Notes under the pieces: model-generated | Databases searched by the model: none | Told to the model about the DNA's origin: nothing | Seen by the model: the letters and a program-made list of their open reading frames with translations, nothing else | Program-made: the position numbers and the translations under genes | In this document: one piece after another, positions 22,832 through 31,044 of the stretch | Layout of the letters: each line of letters opens with the position of its first letter | Numbering within the stretch: position 1 is the stretch's first letter | From: UBA6059 sp964351595 | GTDB taxonomy: Bacteria > Bacteroidota > Bacteroidia > Cytophagales > Cyclobacteriaceae | DNA length: 64,000 nt | Direction of reading: 5' to 3' | Assembly (NCBI GenBank): GCA_964351595.1 | Contig: CAYGOT010000005.1 | Location: 66,195 to 130,194 of the forward strand

Positions 22832-25240
22832 TTGACGAATCAGGAGTCATACGCATTTGAAGAGGAGAGCAAACCGCTCATTCAGCTGGATGTAAAGAAG
22901 CTTTTCAAAAAAGCACTCAGAAATTGGTATATCATTCTGATTTTTGGTGTGCTTGGCCTGATCGCCGGCTTCTTCTATTTGAGATATACCTACCCGGTCT
23001 ATCTGATCCAGTCTCGGGTACTGACCAAAGCATCTGAGGAGGAGCAATTATCTAATCAGTTTTTCCGATCCAATCCTATTGCGCAGGTTCAAAACCAGTT
23101 GGTGGATGAAATCCAGATATTGCAGTCGCGCAACCTGATCAGTCAGGTCATCGATGAGTTAGGTCTGGATATCTCCTACTATTCTGTCGGTAGGGTGAAA
23201 GACCTGGATGTATATCCCTATGATCAGGGTAGTTCGGTGCTGGTATCCCAATCAAGGCTTCTACAGCAAGCGTTCGATACCCCTTTTCTCATCAATTTCG
23301 ATGATCGTACCAGCTACCAACTAACGTGGAATAATGCTGTCTACGAAGGTCGGTTTGGAAGTACACTGGAAGGACCATTCGGTGAGCTAGTAATGGTGTT
23401 GAACAATAATGATCGTGGGGGATTGAATGAGGTGAAGTTCATCATCCATGAGAGCAATCAACTCATTAATAACTATGCTCAGAATTACCGTGTAACCAGG
23501 GCAACTGGGGCGGGAAATGTATTGGATCTGTCATTGAATATAACAGTACCCAATAAGGCGGTAGATTTTCTCAATGTTGTGATTGGGTATTACGAAGAAT
23601 CTATCATTCGTGATAAGAGCCTTATCGCTAAGCGCACTACCGATTTTCTGAATAATAGACTCGATGATTTAGCAAACGAACTTCGGACCTCCGAACAGGA
23701 GATGAAGCAGTTTGTTATCAATAATGACCTTCTCTCAGGAAGTGTAGATACGAGGCTTACTTTTCAGGTAGAGGTATTGCAGGAACTGGATGCCGAAATG
23801 GCACAATTGCAAGTCTATGAACAGGGTATTCAATCACTGGTAGAGCAACTGGATGATACTGTGGCAGCCGATGCAGGATTTGATTTTATTCTGTATACTG
23901 CCGTACCCGCAATCAATGGGAAGGACTATAGTACTGTTTTCACCGAGCTCAATGAGCTGAAAGCTGAGCGGAATCAGCTATTTATGAGCGCAGCTCCGGC
24001 TTACCCTGCCTATAGATCGTTAGACGAAAAAATTAAAAGTCTTCAAACCTATTTGACGAAAGAGCTAAATGGAAGCCTCGAAAAGCTTAAAGTAATCAGG
24101 GCTACAACAAAAAATAAAAGTGATTCGATTTATGCAGAGTTGAGGAAGGTACCTGACTTGAGGATTGACTTTAAGGGAATAGATCGTTTGTTGTCGATCA
24201 AAGAAGAGCTCTACCTGGAGCTTCTCAAGCAGCGAGAACAGACTGAACTATCACAGGCTACTACCGTTTCTGAGGTCAAGGTGTTGATGAACCCACGCTT
24301 GGTTGCGAGAATTAGTTCAGCCTCAAGGGATGTCTATGCCTTAAGTGGCCTGGTAGGTGCAGTCCTTCCTATATTCATTATGCTCATCATGGTGATGGCG
24401 GATACCACCGTCGACAATCCTAATGAAGTGGCCAAAAAGACCAACGTACCCGTGATCGCCAGTATCGGGCATAGTAGAAGTCAAAAACAGATTGTGGTAA
24501 CACGGGAATCGCGTACCGGTATGGCAGAGATGTTTAGGCTACTGAGGTCTAATCTCAACTTTTTCACCAATACCAAATCCAATACGGGTGGTGTCAATGA
24601 CAAACAATCGCTTTTGGTTACCTCTTCTGTATCCGGTGATGGGAAGACCTTTGTAGTGGTGAATATGGGCATGAGCATGGCAATAGCAGGAAAAAAGGTC
24701 TGCCTTGTCAACATTGATTTGAGGAAACCGAAGCTGGCCCGCTACCTTGGAAAGGAAGATACGATGGAGGGGTTATCAACCTACTTGGCGGGAGGTATCG
24801 ATTTGGATGAGATTATTCAATCTGCGGAGGGTAGTGAGAACCTACATTTTATTCCATCGGGCCCTATTCCGCCAAATCCGGCAGAGTTGCTCTTGACAGA
24901 ACGCATGCGACTAGCTGCTGAAACACTAAAGGCAAAATATGATGTAGTGATCTTTGATGCGCCCCCAATAGGGGCAGTAGCGGATGCCTTTGCTATGGAG
25001 CCTTATGTGGATGTGAGCTTGTTTATCGTACGCTACAGACACTCACAGCTACAGGCACTGGAGTTGATACAGAATGTGAAAGATGAACAAAAGCTTCCGA
25101 GTCCAGCCATTGTATTGAATGATGCTAAGATTCATCAGAACAGCTATAGTTACGGGTATGGATATGGATATGGGTACTATGCGGATGATAGTAAAGGTAG
25201 GATGCGGTTGAGTAGGTGGTGGAAGAAGATTAAAGGATAG
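22832..25240 (+). CDS. Wzc-type polysaccharide co-polymerase/tyrosine autokinase
   Basis: The 802-residue protein has a Wzz-type N-terminal domain with a first membrane helix (NWYIILIFGVLGLIAGFFYL), a long coiled-coil periplasmic part (about 260-480) and a second helix (LSGLVGAVLPIFIMLIMVM). The cytoplasmic BY-kinase domain follows: Walker A-like SSVSGDGKTF (about 598-607), Walker A' LVNIDLRKPKL and Walker B VVIFDAPP. The C-terminal tail is tyrosine-rich (YSYGYGYGYGYY), the usual autophosphorylation cluster. It starts at TTG, 3 bases after the Wza-like gene's stop. It controls chain length and export together with Wza. Confidence 0.92.
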   Translation: MTNQESYAFEEESKPLIQLDVKKLFKKALRNWYIILIFGVLGLIAGFFYLRYTYPVYLIQSRVLTKASEEEQLSNQFFRSNPIAQVQNQLVDEIQILQSRNLISQVIDELGLDISYYSVGRVKDLDVYPYDQGSSVLVSQSRLLQQAFDTPFLINFDDRTSYQLTWNNAVYEGRFGSTLEGPFGELVMVLNNNDRGGLNEVKFIIHESNQLINNYAQNYRVTRATGAGNVLDLSLNITVPNKAVDFLNVVIGYYEESIIRDKSLIAKRTTDFLNNRLDDLANELRTSEQEMKQFVINNDLLSGSVDTRLTFQVEVLQELDAEMAQLQVYEQGIQSLVEQLDDTVAADAGFDFILYTAVPAINGKDYSTVFTELNELKAERNQLFMSAAPAYPAYRSLDEKIKSLQTYLTKELNGSLEKLKVIRATTKNKSDSIYAELRKVPDLRIDFKGIDRLLSIKEELYLELLKQREQTELSQATTVSEVKVLMNPRLVARISSASRDVYALSGLVGAVLPIFIMLIMVMADTTVDNPNEVAKKTNVPVIASIGHSRSQKQIVVTRESRTGMAEMFRLLRSNLNFFTNTKSNTGGVNDKQSLLVTSSVSGDGKTFVVVNMGMSMAIAGKKVCLVNIDLRKPKLARYLGKEDTMEGLSTYLAGGIDLDEIIQSAEGSENLHFIPSGPIPPNPAELLLTERMRLAAETLKAKYDVVIFDAPPIGAVADAFAMEPYVDVSLFIVRYRHSQLQALELIQNVKDEQKLPSPAIVLNDAKIHQNSYSYGYGYGYGYYADDSKGRMRLSRWWKKIKG

Positions 25241-25340
25241 TTCGGATGGTTCGTGCTTCGACAGGCCTGTCTGCCGACAAGGCAGGCTCAGCAGGATATT
25301 CGGATGTTCTGACGGTCAGACACTCGGAAATTTGGATAGG
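25241..25340 (+). repeat. TCGGA-type minisatellite, copy 4, with nested palindromic repeat
   Basis: The array TTCGGATGGTTCG is interrupted by a different element, TGCTTCGACAGG followed later by CTCAGCAGGATA. That element is itself split by an inverted repeat GCCTGTCT...AAGGCAGGC (25264-25287). The TCGGA units resume with ATTCGGATGTTCTGACGG. This looks like a repeat inside a repeat inside a repeat. Confidence 0.65.
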
Positions 25341-25692
25341 AGGAGTTCTTCTCCCCTTGGGGAGATAAAGACGGGGTTGAGAAGAAATGGAAGAGCACAC
25401 GTTGCAAACGCACGTCAGCAGTGTAATTACTACATTAAAATGATGTTATGATTACCAGTCTGGTTACAGACTTGAGGTTCGTGAGGTCACGAACCTTGGC
25501 GAAGGAGTTGTGGGAGAAGCTGAAAGCTTAATTGACAATTGATAATGGAAAATAGGATGGTTCGGATCCGAATAGCTATCGGGATAGGATGAATAAAAAA
25601 GTAATTACGCTTAATAAAAAAAGTCAATTATTAAAAAACACCCTGTCTTCAGTAGGAAAACAGTGGTGCTTAATAGGCTTTAGTCATATAAA
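25341..25692. other. Gene-free repeat-rich stretch
   Basis: No gene is supported on either strand. It holds a segment with CCCCTTGGGGAG, a 10-bp stem AGGTTCGTGA (25475-25484)/TCACGAACCT (25487-25496) with a 2-base loop, an ATTGACAATTGATAATGG repeat (25530-25554), another TCGGA word group and ATAGCTATCGGGATAGG (25555-25588). The gap separates the autokinase gene from two minus-strand genes. Confidence 0.55.
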
Positions 25693-26106
25693 TTATGCAG
25701 CCGGAATGGCTTCAATCTCTATGATTTTATCTTCCCGATACTGCTTTTGCAGCCTTAACTCATCGATTGATGCCTGCTGCAGGTAAGCTTCAGTGTCTGT
25801 TAACGCATTGCTCCCTTTTGACTCATTGTCAAGCTGGGTATTCAATTTATCAACAACTGCCTGTTGCTTGTCTATCATATCCTGAGGTGCTGAAGTGCTG
25901 TTCAAATGATTTAATAGACTTTCAGCATTGGCTAAATCAACAGTCAGACTATCGATTTCATCCTGGTCTAGCTCTTGCCTTTGCAACCTATTGGTTAATC
26001 GATTTTCTGCCCTGATGATTTCACGATCCAGTTCGGTACTTTCTGCGGACCATTTCTGTTTCAGATACAGTCGCTGTTCTGCTGTCATTTCATTTAGATT
26101 TTTCAT
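25693..26106 (-). CDS. Coiled-coil protein of unknown function
   Basis: The 137-residue, very hydrophilic, acidic protein is predicted to be almost wholly helical/coiled-coil (EMTAEQRLYLKQKW; DREIIRAENRLTNRLQRQEL; KQQAVVDKLNTQLDNES). It has no membrane segment or signal. I do not recognise the family. It lies on the minus strand, 43 bases after the XRE-type gene, so the two could form a small operon inserted between the autokinase and ABC-exporter genes of the polysaccharide locus. Confidence 0.5.
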   Translation of the reverse strand: MKNLNEMTAEQRLYLKQKWSAESTELDREIIRAENRLTNRLQRQELDQDEIDSLTVDLANAESLLNHLNSTSAPQDMIDKQQAVVDKLNTQLDNESKGSNALTDTEAYLQQASIDELRLQKQYREDKIIEIEAIPAA

Positions 26107-26149
26107 GGTATTTATATTTATAGTTAAACAATTATTTTCTTAAACTATT

Positions 26150-26362
26150 TCAACGTGAAAGCATGAGCAGTTCTTTCAACTTACAATTGGTGAGATTTTC
26201 TAAGCGGTTGATAACGCCGTATCTGGGCAATTGTAAACCCTTCTCAATTCTTGAGATCGAGGCTTGTGTCACTTTGAGCTTATCCGCCAAATCAGATTGA
26301 CGGAGTTTGTAACGCATGCGCACATATTTGAATACGCGAGATATTGATTGTTTCCCTTTCAT
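26150..26362 (-). CDS. XRE-family helix-turn-helix protein
   Basis: From the ATG at 26360-26362 the product is 70 residues and contains a full HTH_3 domain: YVRMRYKLRQSDLADKLKVT followed by QASISRIEKGLQLP. It is a stand-alone small DNA-binding protein. A longer start (26425) would add 21 residues. It is on the minus strand, opposite to the polysaccharide genes, and upstream of the coiled-coil gene with a 43-base gap. It could regulate itself and the coiled-coil partner, like antitoxins of XRE type, but the partner resembles no known toxin. Confidence 0.72.
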   Translation of the reverse strand: MKGKQSISRVFKYVRMRYKLRQSDLADKLKVTQASISRIEKGLQLPRYGVINRLENLTNCKLKELLMLSR

Positions 26363-26546
26363 AACATTTTGGTTTAGACTGTTAAATAATATGTTATTTT
26401 TCAATTCAATAGTCATGCCAAGCAAGTCCGAAACGTATATACGTTTAAGAAAAATGTTAATGTATATGCGAATGAGTTTGCAGGAATATCATATACGGTT
26501 TGGTTTTGAAGAAGAATGTATATTCTCCTGAGCAGCAGACGTGGGA

Positions 26547-26658
26547 GATCGGATGGTTTGGACATTCGGATTTTCAGACACTCGGACGGTCGGACGGTCG
26601 GACGCTCGGATGGTTCGGACACTCGGATTTTCAGACTTTCGGATGGTTCTGACTTTCA
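26547..26658 (+). repeat. TCGGA-type minisatellite, copy 5 (longest)
   Basis: About a dozen consecutive 8-9 base units of TCGGAYNN, e.g. three CGGTCGGA repeats in a row near 26584-26608, are followed by TTCGGACACTCGGATTTTC. It is the clearest array of this family. Confidence 0.85.
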
Positions 26659-26750
26659 AGTGATGTAACACGTTTTATGTTCCTATCGTTGTTGCTGAAT
26701 CTTAGTTGCCTGGCTAATCAACAATTGAAATTCTCCGTATATTTATACCA

Positions 26751-27218
26751 ATGAAAGCGCGAGGTATTTATTTGGTACTACTGGTGTTGGTTGGGTTCGT
26801 AGCTCAGGCTCAAAACACATTTACCCAAGAGGACAGGGAGCGACTTATTCGATTGGAGACCCGGATGGAGGAGATGCAGAAACAAATGGATGTTCGCTTT
26901 GAAGCTGTAGATAAGCGCTTCGAAGCTGTAGATAAGCGTTTTGAGGACGTGAATAATCGTTTTGAAGATATCAACAGCCGCCTTGACCAGCAGTTCAACC
27001 TTATTCTTGGCATTTTGGCTGCATTCGTTACCATGTTTGTGACCACTATCAGTTTTGCGATTTGGGATCGCAAGCAGGCGATGAAGCCCTTGCTGGAGGA
27101 GACGCAGAAGCTTTCTAAGGATGTATCGAGGCTCAATCAACTGCTTGAGGCGCTGAAGGAATTGGGTAAGAGTGATGATAAGCTCAAAGAGGTTTTGAAG
27201 CAATTCAATTTATTATAG
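26751..27218 (+). CDS. Secreted/membrane coiled-coil protein with heptad repeats
   Basis: This 155-residue protein has a signal peptide (LVLLVLVGFVAQAQ, about residues 7-20). A helical region then contains four tandem 7-residue repeats (RFEAVDK, RFEAVDK, RFEDVNN, RFEDINS), encoded by 21-base repeats at 26895-26978. A membrane helix follows (LILGILAAFVTMFVTTISFA), then another coiled-coil segment. It is probably a homo-oligomeric membrane coiled-coil. Its function is unknown. Location just before the ABC exporter of the polysaccharide locus, between two TCGGA arrays, suggests an accessory gene rather than a core part. Confidence 0.7.
   Translation: MKARGIYLVLLVLVGFVAQAQNTFTQEDRERLIRLETRMEEMQKQMDVRFEAVDKRFEAVDKRFEDVNNRFEDINSRLDQQFNLILGILAAFVTMFVTTISFAIWDRKQAMKPLLEETQKLSKDVSRLNQLLEALKELGKSDDKLKEVLKQFNLL
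26895..26978 (+). repeat. 21-bp tandem repeat inside the coiled-coil gene (4 units)
   Basis: Units begin CGCTTTGAAGCTGTAGATAA (the first 20 of 21 bases). Units 1 and 2 differ in only one base, and units 3 and 4 are diverged. The in-frame period adds 7 residues, one coiled-coil heptad, so unit number could vary without breaking the frame. Confidence 0.85.
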
Positions 27219-27219
27219 T

Positions 27220-27276
27220 AGGACGTTCGGACATTCGGATGGTTCGGACACTCGGACTTTCGGACACTCGGATGCT
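27220..27276 (+). repeat. TCGGA-type minisatellite, copy 6
   Basis: GGACGTTCGGACATTCGGAT continues with further TCGGACAC and TCGGACTT units. It lies between the coiled-coil gene and wzm. Confidence 0.8.
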
Positions 27277-27342
27277 TTATATCAAAGGGCAAAAGGAGAA
27301 AATGTTGATTAACACATTCAAACAGATAATAATTTCAGGGTT

Positions 27343-28206
27343 GTGGCGGAAATAGCGGTGGATACTCAAGAGCAATGGGATAAGGTGATCTTACCCAAAA
27401 AGACCTTGCTGCACCTGCCGTACAAGGAGCTCTGGGACTATCGGGACCTGCTCTTGTTGTTTGTCAAGCGCGACTTTGTGGCGGCCTACAAGCAGTCGAT
27501 CCTGGGGCCGGCATGGCATGTCATCCAGCCGATCCTTACCACGGCGATCTATGTAGTCGTGTTCAATCGCATTGCCAATATCCCTACAGATGGTGTGCCC
27601 CCAGTGCTTTTCTACTTCGCCGGAATCACCTTATGGCAGTTTTTTGCGACCTGCCTGACCGGCAGTAGTAGTGCCTTTATCGCCAATGTCAATATCTTCA
27701 GTAAGGTCTATTTTCCAAGATTGATCATTCCCCTTTCTTCCATGATGTCGGCCATGGTGGCCCTTGGCATACGGCTTGGGTTGCTCGCTATTATTTATGG
27801 TTATTATGTGGTTACAGGCTCTGAATTGCAGCCCAATTTTGATCTACTAATATTACCATTCACGATTATCCTGCTAGGTATGCTGGGCTTGGGATTTGGG
27901 ATCATTGTGAGTTCGTTGACCACCAAGTACCGTGATCTCAGTTATCTGGTAGGGTTTGGGGTACAACTCGTGATGTATGCCACCCCGGTCATCTATCCGA
28001 TGAGTGCATTACCGGCTGAGTTTAAGGCCTACGCAGTGTATAATCCGGTTGCACCTTTGATCGAGAGCTTTCGGTATGGCCTGACGGGCTTTGGTAGCTT
28101 TTTACCGGATCAGCTGATCTATTCAGCTGTTTTCGCGGTGCTGCTCCTGCTTTTTAGTGTGGTATTGTTTAATAGGGTGGAAAATAGATTCGTAGACACT
28201 TTATAA
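27343..28206 (+). CDS. wzm: ABC transporter permease for polysaccharide export (Wzm-type)
   Basis: The 287-residue protein has six membrane helices and the ABC2/TagG-like pattern: KRDFVAAYKQSILGPAWHVI near the N-terminus, FYFAGITLWQFFATCLTG, and SSLTTKYRDLSYLVGFGVQ in the loop that precedes the last helices. It forms the channel through the inner membrane for undecaprenyl-linked glycan, powered by the downstream Wzt. A GTG at 27343 is the likely start. The composition is GC-richer than the genes after wzt's middle. Its partner ATPase begins 121 bases downstream, beyond a repeat-containing gap. Confidence 0.9.
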   Translation: MAEIAVDTQEQWDKVILPKKTLLHLPYKELWDYRDLLLLFVKRDFVAAYKQSILGPAWHVIQPILTTAIYVVVFNRIANIPTDGVPPVLFYFAGITLWQFFATCLTGSSSAFIANVNIFSKVYFPRLIIPLSSMMSAMVALGIRLGLLAIIYGYYVVTGSELQPNFDLLILPFTIILLGMLGLGFGIIVSSLTTKYRDLSYLVGFGVQLVMYATPVIYPMSALPAEFKAYAVYNPVAPLIESFRYGLTGFGSFLPDQLIYSAVFAVLLLLFSVVLFNRVENRFVDTL

Positions 28207-28322
28207 TAATTGACAATTGAAATTGGAGAATTGATAATGACCAAAAAACTAAAAATAGGAATATCATACCCAAACTTAGACAAGCCCAAATTATCCATTA
28301 CCCATTATCCATTATCCATTGT
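28207..28322. repeat. ATTGACAATTG/ATTATCCATT repeat cluster between wzm and wzt
   Basis: The first segment (28207-28240) has ATTGACAATTGAAATTGGAG. The second (28290-28320) is a tandem 9-base repeat of ATTATCCAT, and it abuts the wzt start. The same word family recurs at 18727, 25530 and 49764, so it lies near both ends of the AT-rich block. Confidence 0.7.
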
Positions 28323-28327
28323 TTGTT

Positions 28328-29629
28328 ATGGGTGATACCGTCATCAAAGTAGAAAACCTCTCCAAGCTCTACCGCCTGGGTGTATGGGGCACAGGTACGT
28401 TGAAAGACGATCTCAAGAAGAACTTTGCCAAATGGACAGGACGGAATGATCCTACGGTAATGGTAGGTTCGAGCAATCAACTCGATACAGTGGATCAGCA
28501 GGAAGTATGGGCGCTCAAGGATATCAACTTTGAGGTGAAGCAGGGGGAAGTGCTGGGCATTATCGGTAAGAACGGTGCGGGTAAGAGCACATTGCTGAAG
28601 ATCCTCTCAGAGATTACCGCACCCACTACAGGTGCGGTAAAGATTAAGGGTCGTGTAGCGAGTCTGCTGGAGGTAGGTACCGGCATGCACCCTGAACTCA
28701 CTGGTCGTGAAAATATTTTTCTTAATGGGGCTATCCTCGGCATGCGTCGCTGGGAAATAAAATCTAAGTTTGATGAAATTGTAGATTTTGCGGGTATCGC
28801 CAAGTACATCGATACACCCATCAAGCGCTATTCCAGTGGTATGCGAGTAAGACTGGGCTTTGCGATTGCAGCTTTCTTAGAACCAGAAATACTGATCGTG
28901 GATGAGGTGTTGGCTGTCGGGGATGCTGATTTTCAGAAGCGAGCGATTGGTAAGATACAGGAGGTGAGTGAAGGTCAAGGGCGAACAGTGTTGTTTGTAA
29001 GTCATAATATGACTTCAATAATTAAACTATGTAACAAGTCAATTTTATTAAAAGATGGTTTAATCCATAAACATGGGAATACTAGTGATGTGCTTGATTA
29101 CTATTTAAAAAACAATATTTTGCTAGTTTCTTCTGTTAGTTTAATGGAAAAAGATCGGCAAGAGAATGAACTTGTTTCATTAGTATCTGCTAGAATCTCT
29201 ACCTCATTAGGGAAACATGAGGTCAACTTTAATTACTCAGAGTGCATAATTCTAGAAATTGATTATTCTGCATTTGTGCATCAAGAGTACATTACAGCTA
29301 TAATTCATATCAAGGATTCGAAAGATAACGTTGTATTAGCCTCTAATGAGTTCGAAGCAAACGACTGGGAAATTGTGCACAGCTCTGGTAAACATACTTA
29401 TAATACTAAATGCAAGATACCAAGTCATTTTTTGAATGAAGGGTTCTACTCTGTTATGATAGCATTCGGAAGCTACAGCCCAAATATTATTCACAATCTC
29501 TATGAAAATATTTTGGGATTCAAGATTACATATGACGGATCAGAAACAAAATCGGTGAAATCTCAATTTACAGGTAAATGGCCTGGTATAGTGAGACCTA
29601 AATTAGAATGGAATGTTAGAGCATATTAA
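28328..29629 (+). CDS. wzt: ABC transporter ATPase with C-terminal glycan-recognition domain (Wzt-type)
   Basis: The 433-residue protein has the nucleotide-binding domain up to about residue 230: Walker A IIGKNGAGKSTLLKIL, signature YSSGMRVRLGFAIAA, Walker B EILIVDEVLAVGD and the H-loop VLFVSHNM. The remaining about 200 residues resemble the beta-sandwich Wzt C-terminal domain that binds the glycan's modified non-reducing end. Base composition changes sharply at about 29005-29015: the ATPase half has balanced GC, and everything after the H-loop is AT-rich. A mosaic gene is inferred, in which the recognition half arrived with the downstream glycan block. Confidence 0.92.
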   Translation: MGDTVIKVENLSKLYRLGVWGTGTLKDDLKKNFAKWTGRNDPTVMVGSSNQLDTVDQQEVWALKDINFEVKQGEVLGIIGKNGAGKSTLLKILSEITAPTTGAVKIKGRVASLLEVGTGMHPELTGRENIFLNGAILGMRRWEIKSKFDEIVDFAGIAKYIDTPIKRYSSGMRVRLGFAIAAFLEPEILIVDEVLAVGDADFQKRAIGKIQEVSEGQGRTVLFVSHNMTSIIKLCNKSILLKDGLIHKHGNTSDVLDYYLKNNILLVSSVSLMEKDRQENELVSLVSARISTSLGKHEVNFNYSECIILEIDYSAFVHQEYITAIIHIKDSKDNVVLASNEFEANDWEIVHSSGKHTYNTKCKIPSHFLNEGFYSVMIAFGSYSPNIIHNLYENILGFKITYDGSETKSVKSQFTGKWPGIVRPKLEWNVRAY

Positions 29630-30197
29630 AATTTTAGGTTCAAAACAAGGATACTTAGCCAAGGATGTACCAGAGACTAAATATCATTTAAGGAAATTAT
29701 CTCACATCGTAGAGGTTGGAGAATATACATACGGCGATCCTGATGTCATCCATTGGGATGCACTGACTAAGCTATATATTGGCAATTATTGCAGCATAGC
29801 TAAAGGTGTAACATTTTTATTAGGAGGAGGACATAATACAAAAAGGGTTACGACTTATCCTTTTGAATCTTTTCCAGATATTTGGAATTATTGTCCGAAG
29901 GACAAAACGCATCCAATTTCCAACGGTGATATAGTCGTTGGTAGTGATGTTTGGATTGGACAAGAAGTTATAATATTATCGGGCGTCACAGTGGGGCATG
30001 GAGCTGTAATAGGAACAAGAAGCGTTGTAACGAAGGATGTAGAACCATATTCAATTGTAGCAGGTAATCCAGCAAGAGTGATTAAAAAAAGGTTTGACGA
30101 AACGATAGTCAATAAGCTGCTTATTGAAGCTTGGTGGAACTGGCCTATAGAAAAAATTAAATCTAATATGGATTATTTACATGGGGAAATTGGTTAG
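29613..30197 (+). CDS. CatB-like hexapeptide-repeat O-acetyltransferase
   Basis: The 194-residue protein has left-handed beta-helix hexapeptide repeats (IGNYCSIAKGVTFLLGGGH; VVGSDVWIGQEVIILSGVTV; GTRSVVTKDVEPYSIVAGNP) with the catalytic His in GGGHNTK. It transfers an acyl group, usually acetyl from acetyl-CoA, to a sugar hydroxyl. Its ATG overlaps the end of wzt by 17 bases and its end overlaps the next gene by 17 bases. It may add acetyl groups to the polymer that Wzt-C or the host recognises. The family call is firm; the acceptor sugar is unknown. Confidence 0.9.
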   Translation: MLEHIKILGSKQGYLAKDVPETKYHLRKLSHIVEVGEYTYGDPDVIHWDALTKLYIGNYCSIAKGVTFLLGGGHNTKRVTTYPFESFPDIWNYCPKDKTHPISNGDIVVGSDVWIGQEVIILSGVTVGHGAVIGTRSVVTKDVEPYSIVAGNPARVIKKRFDETIVNKLLIEAWWNWPIEKIKSNMDYLHGEIG

Positions 30198-31044
30198 TCC
30201 CATTTTAATTTTAGCCTACAATAGAGTAGATAAACTTCAAAAGTTAATATCATCGATATCAAATGAATTTACTTCGCGAATAATTCATATTTCAGTCGAT
30301 GGACCTCTCAAAAATAAGCCCGAGGATGTCCAAAAGGTTGCTGCAGTGAGGAATTATGTTGAATCACTCAGAAATAGGCATAATTTGAGAGTTCTTTTGC
30401 ATGAAGACAATCTAGGTTGCAAACAGGGTGTGATTCGCGGAATCAACTGGTTTTTTGAGAATAGTGAGAGTGGAATAATTTTAGAAGATGACTGTATTCC
30501 AGACAACAGTTTCTTTAGTTTTTGTGACACTTTACTGAAAAAATATGCGACTTATGATAAGGTCATGCATATAGGAGGAAGTACAGCGGTTTCTTCAAGC
30601 CGATTAAAATACCCGAATTATTATTTTTCTAAACTACCCCCTATTTGGGGATGGGCTACCTGGAGGAGAGCTTGGAAATTAATGGATGCAGATATGAATA
30701 ATTATGAACCAATTCTTGGTAGCACCTACTGGGAAAAAGTAATTCCGGATGAGAAGGTTAGGCGCTTCTATCATGGTTTGTTTGAAAGCGTTAAACAAGG
30801 TGAGGTAGATACATGGGATTACCAGTGGACGTATGCCGTTATGAAACATGGTTTAGCGGCTGTCCCTTATCGAAATCTCATATCTAATATTGGATTCGAT
30901 AATGATGCTACGCACACAAAATCGGCAAATTCACGTTTTGCAAATTTGCCTACATCGTCTATAGGTATGCCCAGGCATCCTTTGATAATAAAGAGAAATG
31001 TATCTCAGGATATGAAAGTTTTTCAAAGTCTGATTAATAAATGA
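30181..31044 (+). CDS. Glycosyltransferase, GNT-I/GT2-like fold
   Basis: The 287-residue enzyme has a GT-A type N-terminus (PILILAYNRVDKLQKLISSI; IIHISVDGPLKN) and an EDD-type metal motif in GIILEDDCIPDNSFF. YFSKLPPIWGWATWRRAW follows, typical of a GT2-like group found in O-antigen loci. It transfers a nucleotide-activated sugar in the cytoplasm to a growing lipid-linked glycan. Donor and acceptor are unknown. It overlaps the preceding acetyltransferase gene by 17 bases and the next gene by 4 bases. Confidence 0.85.
   Translation: MGKLVSPILILAYNRVDKLQKLISSISNEFTSRIIHISVDGPLKNKPEDVQKVAAVRNYVESLRNRHNLRVLLHEDNLGCKQGVIRGINWFFENSESGIILEDDCIPDNSFFSFCDTLLKKYATYDKVMHIGGSTAVSSSRLKYPNYYFSKLPPIWGWATWRRAWKLMDADMNNYEPILGSTYWEKVIPDEKVRRFYHGLFESVKQGEVDTWDYQWTYAVMKHGLAAVPYRNLISNIGFDNDATHTKSANSRFANLPTSSIGMPRHPLIIKRNVSQDMKVFQSLINK

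Noticed and set aside
25475..25496. Hairpin AGGTTCGTGA/TCACGAACCT as a terminator of the autokinase gene
   Set aside because: It lies over 230 bases after the stop and has no T run; it is better explained as part of a repeat.
25589..25786. Small plus-strand frame before the coiled-coil gene
   Set aside because: It overlaps antisense the better-supported 137-residue gene and its sequence is low-complexity at first and then cysteine-rich noise.
26547..26658. Possible CRISPR array in the TCGGA repeats
   Set aside because: Units are only 8-9 bases with no unique spacers, and no cas genes are present.
26778..27203. 141-codon antisense frame across the coiled-coil gene
   Set aside because: It is leucine-rich only because it is the reverse of heptad repeats; the plus-strand frame has signal peptide and membrane helix.
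28290..28320. Possible phase-variation repeat in the wzt start
   Set aside because: The 9-base units lie upstream of the ATG and are a multiple of three, so they would not shift the frame; an effect on spacing to the promoter stays possible but unsupported.
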